NCBI RefSeq assembly: GCF_014138045.1 | Contig: NZ_JACGXA010000001.1 | Span: 803,501 to 867,500 of the forward strand | Length of the DNA stretch: 64,000 nt | Source of the DNA: Nocardioides ginsengisegetis | GTDB taxonomy: Bacteria; Actinomycetota; Actinomycetes; Propionibacteriales; Nocardioidaceae | Direction of reading: 5' to 3' | Shown: piece by piece, positions 20,101 through 28,064 of the stretch | Layout of the letters: every line of letters starts with the position of its first letter | Position numbering within the stretch: the first letter of the stretch is position 1 | The notes under the pieces: model-generated | What the model was told of the DNA's origin: nothing | The model's input: only the letters and a program-made list of their open reading frames with translations | The model's database searches: none | Program-made: the position numbers and the translations under genes

Positions 20101-21460
20101 GGTCGCGTGCGTTCCGGTGCGAGATGAACGGCACCAGTGGGATGACGATGTCGAAGAACTTCGTCCGGTTCGCACGCAGCGTCTCTGCGGCAGCCTCGTC
20201 GAGCTCAGCTTCCGGCGCAGGCGCCGGTGCGGGGTTCTGGTCCGAACCCTGCGCTGCGGGCACGGGTCCAGCTGCGGCGTCCCTGGTGGAGCTTCGGGTA
20301 GGCGTGGCCTCGATCTGGCTGAAGACGCTGTCACGGACCGCGTAGATGAACCGCAGCGGCTCACCCAGTCCCAGCACACGTCCAGCCCACGGGTACGGGA
20401 GCTCCGTCTCGAGACGGGGGAGCCAGGTGTCGTTGATCCGCTCGAGCACGCGAGCGAACGCCCGCCCGGCCAGGTTCCCCTTGCGCTTCTTGCGCCGTTC
20501 GGGGGTGTCGTTGAGCAGCACGTTCAGCTCGCGCAGCGCCTCGAAGATGTTCGGGTCCTCGAACCGGTCGAGGTCCTCGAAGATGACGATGTCCTTCGGC
20601 TCCTGCGCGAAGTAGTGCACGATCTCGTCGATGTACTTGTCGAAGAACGTCTGCGGCTTCTCCGACAACGTGAGCGCCGCACCGCCGGCCGAGACGTCCT
20701 TCACGTCGTAGCGGCCGTGGGTGAGCAGCCGCACCACCATCCCCAGCACCGTCACCAGGCCAACAGCCACGACCCAGGTGATCGCCCGCAGCCACGTCGG
20801 ATCCTGCGCCGTGGGCCACTTCAGGTGCGGCAGCATGCCGAACACGTACGCGAGACCCACAAACGGAAGGACGACCGCCGCGGATTGCAGGAACGCCTTG
20901 CGGCGGCTCAGGACAGCGATCTTGTTGAACCGCGAGTTCTTCCCAACCTTCTCCGAAGCGCCGTAGAGCAGCTGCTTGACGATCTCCTTCTGGATCCGGT
21001 TGGTCGTGCTCTCGTCCTCTTCGCCCGGAGCGAGAGTCGAGATCGCGAGCCGCAGGACGGCTTTCCGGTTCTTCTCCTCGAACTCATTCAGCACGCTGGA
21101 CTTGCCCGCACCGTAGCGGCCGGTCAGCGCGATGTTGAGGTTGCTCGGGTCCTTGACCGCCTGCTCCAGGCGCTTCAGGTAGGTGCCGTGGTGCCTCTCC
21201 TCGTACTTTGGGGTCAGCGACTGCAGGGGCTTGTCGGCAGACTTCTTCTCGGTGGGTACGTCGTCGGCCCGCGCGGCGGTCGCCACGGAGTCCTTCGCGG
21301 ACGTAGCCGGCACGATGTTCGAGTCCACCGTCGGGTCCGATTGAGCGTCCGGATTCTGCATCTCAGCGCTTTCAGGCGCGTCAACTGAGCCAACCTCGTG
21401 ATCCTGCCGGTCTGGCTCCTGGTCGGTCTCGTGGTCGGTGCCCTGCGGTGCGTTCACCAC
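17195..21460 (-). CDS. YobI-like membrane-associated P-loop NTPase (KAP-related)
   Basis: A 1421-residue protein. I chose GTG 21460 because AAGGGGAAG stands just upstream; longer frames add Arg-rich sequence of poor quality. Residues 1-90 are acidic and disordered. Walker A is GRYGAGKSS at 114-122; two membrane helices lie near 191-209 and 226-245; Walker B is DIVIFEDLDRF near 290-300. A long helical C-terminal part follows. YobI/KAP NTPases are found on prophages and defence islands and are suspected of anti-phage action. The start region uses more A/T-ending codons than nearby genes. Confidence 0.85.
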   Translation of the reverse strand: MVNAPQGTDHETDQEPDRQDHEVGSVDAPESAEMQNPDAQSDPTVDSNIVPATSAKDSVATAARADDVPTEKKSADKPLQSLTPKYEERHHGTYLKRLEQAVKDPSNLNIALTGRYGAGKSSVLNEFEEKNRKAVLRLAISTLAPGEEDESTTNRIQKEIVKQLLYGASEKVGKNSRFNKIAVLSRRKAFLQSAAVVLPFVGLAYVFGMLPHLKWPTAQDPTWLRAITWVVAVGLVTVLGMVVRLLTHGRYDVKDVSAGGAALTLSEKPQTFFDKYIDEIVHYFAQEPKDIVIFEDLDRFEDPNIFEALRELNVLLNDTPERRKKRKGNLAGRAFARVLERINDTWLPRLETELPYPWAGRVLGLGEPLRFIYAVRDSVFSQIEATPTRSSTRDAAAGPVPAAQGSDQNPAPAPAPEAELDEAAAETLRANRTKFFDIVIPLVPFISHRNARDLLVKLLKERDITGIDPRLVNTVAQHCTDMRLMRNMCNEYLVFAERLLEPADDLTPAPGLDATHLFALVVYKNFHLEDFEDITRRDSDLDKVYDFAQRLTRETISAHERRIRVLLARPERFQERAPRAKQLGERLALFASNVRAAQSSPYNNQWKLYRFKVGDRGFGADRVSDYEFWAAVAKTRTLEVVLAHQESGGSSTVGHTFDDTGLRMFVPEALDADRWADFDQDAIDTEIVIMEGDIETLHRADFAELVTTDFTLSLRDGEAASKRLTRLKNPKGPHTFADLLDATLKSELARDLVRRGYIDRNFSLYAAQFYGNFTGVDVANFMVQHVQPNVMNIDYDLSRPKEGEREGAAANLLLEAEDAGEDLLNTVAAYNIDLVNHLLETRHSGADTVARHLIATWPGEKARDFLAAYFTSKKARREHLAALLTRCRWREVFTYLTSNVDVPADARVMLTNAALAAFDVDATYDLGAGVCDFVTDKYHSMSVFTGRPAAENPQHASEDAEQRAAERVSERLAERLDVMLSRGNVVLTSLAPLSGDIRDLVVEGSRYDLSADNLRIALGLADSDPVSLDALTDAETGNETVYSYVLADLPGYLAAVDGDGKTPAAVTAPRTLAKVLSDIVENRTADQESGEKEGTPSGDLADLLSRTAPSARLRYVRNAPLVTWKALAEAKRFRSSLANIESYRGEIGFMDSHLAQLLEDDGTVHIDEKGDTTDPNGDEYDRQAAALAILNTSELTTQVRVDLVTSLEPELPLPALSITPEGSDLFARMLNAELVSDDEETFSHLRAGGWAALGPAIAASQGVTSFLSAALLEGMVADALTDDSTAEKVENQVLADVNTYVPEDDWAELRAVATYADQHRVALDPAVVARIARVGDGRDGRVGPMMLRLLDRSSPGASADHVVETFLHLGGPYNRITNPQDSFDLDFTEVHDRLLKILHSENRISRGYPRIPTRRYSVTVS

Positions 21461-22024
21461 CGTCTTCCCCTTCGTATGCGTCTCGTCGTCCCCGAGACCG
21501 TGCTCAACTCGCCGCGTCCGGCACTCATGGCTCGCCGTCGCGCATTCCCGCACCCCCGACAGCCGACGAACAGCCGCGAAGAGCACCCGAGCGTCCGCTC
21601 GGGGCCGCCACAGTAGTCCCGGGAACCGACGCCGAACCGGCTTTCCCGCAGCCCCCTCGGGTTCAGTGCACCTGACCCGACGCACCTTGGATCCCGCAGA
21701 GTGTCTCTCTGGGTGCTTCGGCCGTCCTTCTCTTGACCCTTACCACGGGCCAAGAAGGTGTCGGTCAAGCGCGCGTCATCGTGGGCGGGAGGACGCGTCT
21801 GCGGATGGAGATACGGACTGGTTCCGCACCTCTCGACGACGGCTCCGACGCGACGACGGCTCCGACGGATTCAGATCGGGTCCATTTAGTGTCCAGAAAC
21901 CCCCGGTGCATCTCGGCAGGCGTCGGGTATCCTGAGGTTCGTCAGAGTGGTGTTTCCCCACAAACAAGGGGAATCCCGTGATTTTCGGACCTAGCCCGTA
22001 GCACTCCGAAGGGCGCTGATTCCG
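21461..22024. other. right-end spacer of the island, no clear gene
   Basis: About 560 bp between the NTPase start and the duplicated tRNA end. Frames on both strands are short and lack ribosome-binding sites. GC falls in 21860-21990 (for example TTCAGATCGGGTCCATTTAG). An integrase is usually found next to an att site; none is readable here. Confidence 0.5.
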
Positions 22025-22063
22025 CCCAGAGGTCGCAGGTTCAAATCCTGCCCCCGCTACAAA
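22025..22063 (+). other. putative attR: duplicated 39-bp tRNA-Met 3' end
   Basis: An exact copy of 6069-6107, from the anticodon-stem 3' arm through the acceptor stem and four bases beyond. The upstream half of the tRNA is missing, so this is not a functional gene. It marks the right border of the region inserted at the initiator tRNA. Confidence 0.75.
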
Positions 22064-22064
22064 T

Positions 22065-22094
22065 CGTCAGGCCCGGCAATCGCCGGGCCTGACG
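22065..22094 (+). terminator. hairpin after the duplicated tRNA end
   Basis: A perfect 13-bp stem (22065-22077 with 22082-22094) around a four-base loop, two bases past the 39-bp repeat. It is probably the original terminator of the tRNA, now separated from it by the insertion. Confidence 0.75.
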
Positions 22095-22183
22095 GCATTT
22101 CGGAGACGTTCACGAGCCGCGTGTGCCCCAGGACGCGCCTGAGCGCGTCGTCAGGCATACGCGCCGGGGGCCGGGTTGGCGGC

Positions 22184-23380
22184 TCACCCGAGCGGGACCG
22201 CGATCTCCACCTCGTGCAGGTCCTTCGTGTAGGCGTGCAGCGAGGTCCACGCACCGTCGAGCGCCGGAGTGGCCGGATAGACGTAGCCGCGGGCCGGGAA
22301 GGTGACGATCGTTCTCGTCGTGCCCCACACGGGGTCACTGGGTTGTGACGACTGTCGGGTCCGCAGCCGGTCGGCGTCGTTGCGCCAGGCGATGCGGAAG
22401 CGTCCGGTCGAACCGCCCGTCGCCGTCTTCAGCGTGGTGACGCCGAAGTTGACGACGTCCTCGCCGAGGCTGCTGATCGGTCGCAGCGTGCGCAGCACCA
22501 GGGCATTGCCGTCGATCTGGAAGGCGACGGCGAAGAGCCGGTTCACGTTGCCGGCCGGCGTGTGGACCTCGCGGATCGCCACGGCCACGCCGCCGGTGCG
22601 GTCGGCGGCGAGCTTGAGGGCGCCGTCGGCGTACAGGCCTCGCATCACCCGCACGTCTCTGTCGTTGCCCGGAGTGGCGGTGACGTGCACCCACGCCTGG
22701 TTGTGCCCGTCGGCGAAACCGAACAGCAGCGTGTTGTGGCGCCCGATGGTGGCGAGGTCGAGGGCGCCGCGGCTGGCGATGCGGTCGCTGAGGACGAGGT
22801 CGTCGTCGGGCCAGTGTTGCATCGTGAGCGCGGAGGGCACATGGACGACGCTGACGCCCGTCAGGTCGCTGACGGCGTAGAAGCCCCCGGAGCCGTCCGG
22901 TGTGAGGTTGCCGGAGCCGAAGCTGTCCCACACCATCTGCGGGTCGCTCCAGGTGCGGCCGTTGTTGGCCGAGGTCCAGACGTAGGTCCCCAGGCTTCCG
23001 TCCGTCTCGCCCTGGCCGTTGGCCGCCATGATGACGCGATCGCCGACGGTGTCCTCGATCAGGTACGGCGGGCTGATCGACGTCAGGTCACCGACGGGCA
23101 CGGGCACGCGCTGCCACGCGTTGGCGCCGACCTTGCGGGCGAGACGGAGGTGGTTGGGGGACTGGTAGTACTCGTCCCAGGCCACCAGCGTGACCCCGTC
23201 CCTCGTGCGCAGGACCTGGGGGTCGCCCATGGTGTAGCCGCTGGGGGCGGTGCCGAGCCGCGAGATCGGCGGTGGCGTCGCCCTGTCACGTGAGGAGTAC
23301 GCCGCCGGGCTGGACATCGCCAGGGCCACCGCGGTCGCCACGACCGCCAGGCTGCGGAACGCCCTCGCACGTGTGCTCAT
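22184..23380 (-). CDS. secreted protein with BNR/sialidase-like repeats, unknown function
   Basis: A 398-residue protein with a signal peptide at about 1-28 (RSLAVVATAVALAMSSPAAYS). The mature part has repeated beta-propeller-like phrases: VAWDEYYQSPNHLRLARKVG, TYVWTSANNGRTWSDPQMVW with an Asp-box-like SANNGRTW, and FRIAWRNDADRLRTR. This suggests an exported beta-propeller of the sialidase superfamily, but I see no catalytic Arg triad, so enzymatic activity is doubtful. First gene right of the island, facing left. Confidence 0.7.
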   Translation of the reverse strand: MSTRARAFRSLAVVATAVALAMSSPAAYSSRDRATPPPISRLGTAPSGYTMGDPQVLRTRDGVTLVAWDEYYQSPNHLRLARKVGANAWQRVPVPVGDLTSISPPYLIEDTVGDRVIMAANGQGETDGSLGTYVWTSANNGRTWSDPQMVWDSFGSGNLTPDGSGGFYAVSDLTGVSVVHVPSALTMQHWPDDDLVLSDRIASRGALDLATIGRHNTLLFGFADGHNQAWVHVTATPGNDRDVRVMRGLYADGALKLAADRTGGVAVAIREVHTPAGNVNRLFAVAFQIDGNALVLRTLRPISSLGEDVVNFGVTTLKTATGGSTGRFRIAWRNDADRLRTRQSSQPSDPVWGTTRTIVTFPARGYVYPATPALDGAWTSLHAYTKDLHEVEIAVPLG

Positions 23381-23509
23381 CGGAGCCCCCTGGGGGTAGA
23401 CGGCCGAAGGGCTCAGTCTGGCGAGGCGTGCCCGGCCACGGCTCGCTCGCGCGAGGAACCACCAAGAGTGGGTAAGTCCTCGACGCTGCCCACCACCCGG
23501 GGCAGCTCG

Positions 23510-24133
23510 TCACGCCGACGAGTCCAGGGACTGCGTCGACAGCCAGCCCCCGAAGGTCTCGGGTGTTCGCCGCTCGAGCTCGTCGAGATACGCCTGACGC
23601 ACACCCACGATCCGGGCGCGGGCTTCCACCGTCGTCGCGCTGCGCAGGACGGTCCCGGACTCGACCCACGCCTTCTTCAGCTCGCTCAGGTCCCAGGCGC
23701 TGAGCAGCAGGTCGACGCCCGCCAGGCCGGTGGCGGACGGCACCGGTGACGGCAGCGGTCCCGCGTCGGGGGCGGCGACCCTGGTGGCGAGCCGAGAAAC
23801 GAGCGGGGGTGAGGTGAGGGCGAGTGCCGCGAGCGCCGCAACCCCCGTCCCCCGCCCGGCGGCGGCGCATCCGACCAGGACGACGGTGGCCCCGGCGAAC
23901 ACCCCCGCGGTGGTCGACACCGGCCGCCTTAGCCCGCCCAGGAGCTGGCCGAGCGCCAGTCCGTACATCGCCCCGAAGCCGGCCGTGATCGCCACGACCA
24001 CCACGGACCGGACGAGGCCGAGAGTCAGCAGCGTGAGGATCCCGGTGAGAACCGCGGTGCCGGCCGCAGTCCACCTCCACACGAGACGGTAGGCCCTCAG
24101 ATCTGGGCCGCTCGCGGTCGGGGACGTCTGCAT
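23510..24133 (-). CDS. membrane protein, unknown function
   Basis: A 207-residue protein. Four hydrophobic helices occupy about residues 22-115 (for example AAGTAVLTGILTLLTLGLV and TTAGVFAGATVVLVGCAAAG); the last ~70 residues are soluble and helical, with DLLLSAWDLSELKKAWVESG and RARIVGVRQAYLDELERR. The tail reads like a short coiled segment exposed to the cytoplasm. Same strand as kdpE but with about 90 bp between, so probably a separate transcript. No family recognised. Confidence 0.65.
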   Translation of the reverse strand: MQTSPTASGPDLRAYRLVWRWTAAGTAVLTGILTLLTLGLVRSVVVVAITAGFGAMYGLALGQLLGGLRRPVSTTAGVFAGATVVLVGCAAAGRGTGVAALAALALTSPPLVSRLATRVAAPDAGPLPSPVPSATGLAGVDLLLSAWDLSELKKAWVESGTVLRSATTVEARARIVGVRQAYLDELERRTPETFGGWLSTQSLDSSA

Positions 24134-24225
24134 GAGGCAAGAGTCCGCTCGACCTCCGGGCAGGAGACAGGGACTTCGGTCGTCGGGTCAGGGCCGGAAG
24201 GCCCCTGCTGTCGCTCGGGACCGGA

Positions 24226-24900
24226 TCAGGGCTCGAAGCGGTAGCCCATGCCGGGCTCGTTGAGCAGGTGGCGCGGGCGGGACGGATCGGGTTCCAGCTT
24301 GCGGCGGAGCTGGGCCATGTAGAGACGCAGGTTGCCCTGCGCGGTCTCGTAGCCCGGGCCCCAGACCTCGGTGAGCAGCTGGCGCTGGCTGAGCAGCTTG
24401 CCCGGGTGGCGCAGCAGGACCTCGAGCAGGTGCCACTCCGTGGGCGTCAGCCGTACGTCGCTCCCGTCCAGCGTCACGCGCCGCGCCGCGAGGTCGACCG
24501 TGGCCCCGCCGACCTGGACGACCGGCTGCTCGTCCTTGTCGCCCGCCCGGCGCGTCATGGCGCGGAGGCGGGCGAGCAGCTCGTCCATGCCGAAGGGCTT
24601 GGTCACGTAGTCGTCCGCGCCGGCGTCGAGGGCCTCGACCTTGTCGATGCTGTCGGTGCGGCCAGACAGCACGAGGATCGGGACCTCGGTCCAGCCGCGG
24701 AGGCCGGCGATCACCTCGGTGCCGTCCATGTCGGGCAGGCCCAGGTCGAGGATGACCACGTCCGGGGGGTGGGCGGCGGCCGTGCGGAGCGCCTCCGCGC
24801 CGGTGGCTGCCTGGCACACCTCGTAGTGGCGGGCGCGCAGGTTGATGCTCAGGGCACGCAGCAGCTGGGGCTCGTCGTCGACGACCAGGACGCGGGTCAT
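24226..24900 (-). CDS. kdpE: response regulator KdpE
   Basis: A 224-residue OmpR-family regulator. The receiver domain has the acidic pair in VLVVDDEPQ (residues 5-13), phospho-acceptor Asp52 in VVILDLGLPDMDG and the conserved Lys in DDYVTKPFG near 100. The C-terminal winged helix is PTEWHLLEVLLRHPGKLLSQ and onward. It is the partner of KdpD, whose stop overlaps its start (ATGA). It should activate kdpFABC under K+ limitation; possible sites are the GTTAGGG repeats at 32386-32474. Confidence 0.95.
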   Translation of the reverse strand: MTRVLVVDDEPQLLRALSINLRARHYEVCQAATGAEALRTAAAHPPDVVILDLGLPDMDGTEVIAGLRGWTEVPILVLSGRTDSIDKVEALDAGADDYVTKPFGMDELLARLRAMTRRAGDKDEQPVVQVGGATVDLAARRVTLDGSDVRLTPTEWHLLEVLLRHPGKLLSQRQLLTEVWGPGYETAQGNLRLYMAQLRRKLEPDPSRPRHLLNEPGMGYRFEP

Positions 24901-27440
24901 CGCGTCGCCTCGTCCCGCTCGCGACGCCCCGGGGCTGCGGGCGCGACCTCGGTGGTGGCCGGCAGGGAGACGACCATGGTGAGGCCACCGCCGGGCGTCT
25001 CCTCGGGGTCGAGAGAGCCGCCCATGGCCTCGGTCAGCCCCCGGGAGAGAGCGAGGCCGAGACCGATACCGGTGGTGTTGTCGGTGTCGCCGAGGCGCTG
25101 GAAGGGCAGGAAGATCCGGTCCCAGTCGTCGGGTGGGATCCCGGGGCCCCGGTCGATGACCCGCACCTCGACCCGGTCACCGAGACGGCTGCAGGTCAGG
25201 TGGGGTGGCGTCGCGGCGGGGGAGTAGCGCAGTGCGTTGGCGCCGAGGTTGGCCAGCACCCGCTCCAGCAGGCCGGGGTCGGCCTGGACGAGCGGCACGT
25301 CGTCGCCCGTGTCGATCACGATCCGCCGCCCGTCCGGACCGAGGTCGTCGAGGGCCCGGGCCACGACCTCGTCGACGGCTGTCGGCTGCAGGTCGATCGA
25401 CATGGCGCCGACCTGCAGGCGGCTCATGTCGAGCAGGTTGTCGACGAGAGCCGCCAGCCGATCCAGCGAGGTGTCGGCGGCCTGGAGGAGCTCGTGGCGG
25501 TCGTCGCCGGACAGGTGGATGTCGAGGCTGAGCAGCGTCGAGACCGCCGCTTTGGCCGCGGCGAGCGGCGTGCGGAAGTCGTGGCCGACGGCGGCCAGGA
25601 GGGCCGTGCGGACCTTGTTGGCCTCCGCGAGAGGAGCCGCCTCGGCGGCGGCCCGGCTGAGCCGGAGGTGGTCGAGCACGACCGCGGCCTGCGCCGCGAA
25701 CGCACCGACCAGGCGCTGGTCCTCGGCCTCCAGCAGCCGCCCGCGGAGGGCCAGGACGAGGCGGTCGCCGGCCGGCACCTCCGTGTCCGCCTCGGACGGG
25801 CGGGACACCGCGGATCCCGCGCTGGCAACCGGCGTCCAGCCGTCGTCGCCCCGCTCCAGCAGCGTGACGGAGGTGAGGGCGAAGGTCTCCCGGACTCGCT
25901 GCAGCATCTCGGTCAGCGCGTCCGGGCCACCGAGCACGCTGCCGGCGAGGTTGGCGAGGGTGCGCGACTCGGCGGCGGCACGGGCCGCTTGGCGGGTGCG
26001 CCGCGCCGCGGCGTCGACGGTCGAGCTGACCAGGGCCGCGACCAGCACGAAGACGAGGAGCGCGAGGGCATTGTTGGTCTCGCTGATCGTCAGCGTGTGC
26101 AGGGGTGGGGTGAAGAAGTAGTTCAGGAGCGCCGAGCCAGCGACGGCCGCGATCAGCGCCGGAGCGAGTCCGCCGACCAGCGACACGACGACAGTTGCCA
26201 GGAGGAACAGCAGCACGTCGCTGACCAGGTTGACGTGCCCGCGGAACGGCGTGAGCGCCACCGCCAGCAGGGGCGGCAGCAGCACCGCGAGGGCGAAGCC
26301 CCGGATCCGCCGACGCGTGCTGAGACTGCCCCGCCCGTGCGGCAGCGACAGGCCCTTGCCGGTGTGGGAGTGGGTGACGATGTGCACGTCGATGTCGCCG
26401 GAGGCGCGCACCGTGTGGGTGGCGGTGCCCGGACTGAGCAGCCTGGCCAGGGTGTGCCGGCGACTGTCGCCCAGCACCAGTTGCGTCGCGTTCTCGGCGC
26501 GGGCGAAGGCGAGCAGCGCCTCGGGCACGTCGTCGCCGAGCACCTGGTGGTAGGTGCCGCCGAGGGACTCCACGAGCAGGCGTTGTGCAGCGAGCGCACC
26601 CTGGCTGGCGCCGGACAGCCCGTCGGAGCGGGCCACGTGGACGGCGAGGAGGTCGCCGCCGCTGGACCGGGCGGCGATGCGCGCCGCACGGCGTACGAGC
26701 GTCTCGCCCTCGGGCCCGCCGGTCAGGGCGACGACGACCCGCTCGCGGGCCTCCCAGGTGCCGGTGATGGCGTGCTGCTCGCGGTACTGCTGCAGGGCGT
26801 CGTCGACCCGGTCGGCGGTCCACAGGAGAGCCAGCTCGCGTAGGGCGTTGAGGTTGCCCGCCCGGAAGTAGTTGGACAGGGCGGCGTCGATCTTCTCGGG
26901 GGCGTAGACGTTGCCGTGCGCGAGGCGTCGCTGGAGCGCCTCCGCGGTCATGTCCTCGAGCTCGATCTGGTCCGCGGCCCGCACCACCGCATCGGGCACG
27001 GTCTCCCGCTGCGGCACGCCGGTGATCTTCTCGACCACGTCGTTGACCGACTCGAGGTGCTGGATGTTGACGGTCGTGATGACGTCGATGCCGGCGGCCA
27101 GCAGCTCCTCGATGTCCTGCCACCGCTTGCCGTGACGCGAGCCGGGCACGTTGGTGTGGGCGAGCTCGTCGACCAGCGCCACCCGCGGTCGACGGGCGAG
27201 GACCGCGTCGACGTCCATCTCGGTGAAGGTGGTGCCGCGGTAGTGGAGGGTGAGGCGCGGGACGACCTCGAGCCCGTCGACCATCTCCGCGGTGTGCCGG
27301 CGTCCGTGGGTCTCGACGTACCCGACGACCACGTCGGTCCCGCGCTGGGCCCGGCGGTGCCCCTCGCCGAGCATCGCGTAGGTCTTGCCCACCCCCGGCG
27401 CCGCGCCGAGGTAGACCCTGAGCCTGCCGCGAGTACCCAT
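24897..27440 (-). CDS. kdpD: osmosensitive K+ channel sensor kinase KdpD
   Basis: An 847-residue sensor kinase. ATG 27440 is chosen because MGTRGRLRVYLGAAPGVGKT is the canonical start with Walker A at residues 12-20; the longer frame adds a Cys/Ser-rich shadow sequence. Order: KdpD N-domain (1-210), USP-like domain (about 225-360), four-helix DUF4118 (about 380-480), GAF-like region, histidine kinase with His620 in AVGHDFRTPL, and ATPase motifs NALRYSP and DRGPGIPPDDWDR. It phosphorylates KdpE. It follows kdpC by four bases. Confidence 0.95.
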   Translation of the reverse strand: MGTRGRLRVYLGAAPGVGKTYAMLGEGHRRAQRGTDVVVGYVETHGRRHTAEMVDGLEVVPRLTLHYRGTTFTEMDVDAVLARRPRVALVDELAHTNVPGSRHGKRWQDIEELLAAGIDVITTVNIQHLESVNDVVEKITGVPQRETVPDAVVRAADQIELEDMTAEALQRRLAHGNVYAPEKIDAALSNYFRAGNLNALRELALLWTADRVDDALQQYREQHAITGTWEARERVVVALTGGPEGETLVRRAARIAARSSGGDLLAVHVARSDGLSGASQGALAAQRLLVESLGGTYHQVLGDDVPEALLAFARAENATQLVLGDSRRHTLARLLSPGTATHTVRASGDIDVHIVTHSHTGKGLSLPHGRGSLSTRRRIRGFALAVLLPPLLAVALTPFRGHVNLVSDVLLFLLATVVVSLVGGLAPALIAAVAGSALLNYFFTPPLHTLTISETNNALALLVFVLVAALVSSTVDAAARRTRQAARAAAESRTLANLAGSVLGGPDALTEMLQRVRETFALTSVTLLERGDDGWTPVASAGSAVSRPSEADTEVPAGDRLVLALRGRLLEAEDQRLVGAFAAQAAVVLDHLRLSRAAAEAAPLAEANKVRTALLAAVGHDFRTPLAAAKAAVSTLLSLDIHLSGDDRHELLQAADTSLDRLAALVDNLLDMSRLQVGAMSIDLQPTAVDEVVARALDDLGPDGRRIVIDTGDDVPLVQADPGLLERVLANLGANALRYSPAATPPHLTCSRLGDRVEVRVIDRGPGIPPDDWDRIFLPFQRLGDTDNTTGIGLGLALSRGLTEAMGGSLDPEETPGGGLTMVVSLPATTEVAPAAPGRRERDEATR

Positions 27441-27444
27441 GCTT

Positions 27445-28053
27445 CTAGTCTGCCGTGCCGGCCGCGTCGTCGAGGGCAAGGTTGAGCATGAGCACGTTGA
27501 CCCGCGGTTCACCGAGGAAGCCGAGGGTTCGGCCCTCGGTGTACTGGTCGACGAGGGCGCTGACCTGTGCGGTGGTCATGCCGCGCGCCGTGGCGACGCG
27601 AGCGACCTGCTGCCTCGCGTAGGCGGGGCTGATGTGCGGGTCGAGTCCCGAGCCGCTGGCCTGCAGGGCGTCCGGTGCGACGTCGGCCGGGGCCGTGCCG
27701 TCCAGCGTCGCCGCGGCGGCACGGCGGTCCGCGATCGCCTGGAGCAGGTGCGGGCTCTCCGGCCCGAGGTTGGAGGCTGACGACGCGAGCGGGTCGTAGC
27801 CGTCGCCCGCGGCCGACGGCCGGCTCTGGAAGTACTGGGGCTTGCCGTCGAACGACTGCCCGATCAGCTCTGAGCCGACCACCACGTCTCCCTGGCGGAC
27901 CAGGGAGCCGTCGGCCCGGCCGGGGAAGACGACCTGGGCGAAGCCCGTCATGGCCAGGGGGTAGGCGAGGCCGAGCAGGAGGGTCATCACGACCATCATC
28001 TTGAGCGCCGCCCACAGTTGGCGGGCCGCGGGCCGGGCGAAGGAAACGGACAC
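27445..28053 (-). CDS. kdpC: K+-transporting ATPase subunit KdpC
   Basis: A 202-residue single-pass protein. The membrane helix is near residues 15-40 ([20 protein letters not shown]). Family motifs follow: [20 protein letters not shown] near 63-82, [20 protein letters not shown] near 132-151, and the C-terminal [19 protein letters not shown]. KdpC stabilises the KdpFABC complex in the plasma membrane. It lies between kdpB (11-bp gap) and kdpD. Confidence 0.95.
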   Translation of the reverse strand: MSVSFARPAARQLWAALKMMVVMTLLLGLAYPLAMTGFAQVVFPGRADGSLVRQGDVVVGSELIGQSFDGKPQYFQSRPSAAGDGYDPLASSASNLGPESPHLLQAIADRRAAAATLDGTAPADVAPDALQASGSGLDPHISPAYARQQVARVATARGMTTAQVSALVDQYTEGRTLGFLGEPRVNVLMLNLALDDAAGTAD

Positions 28054-28064
28054 GGGTGGGCCTT

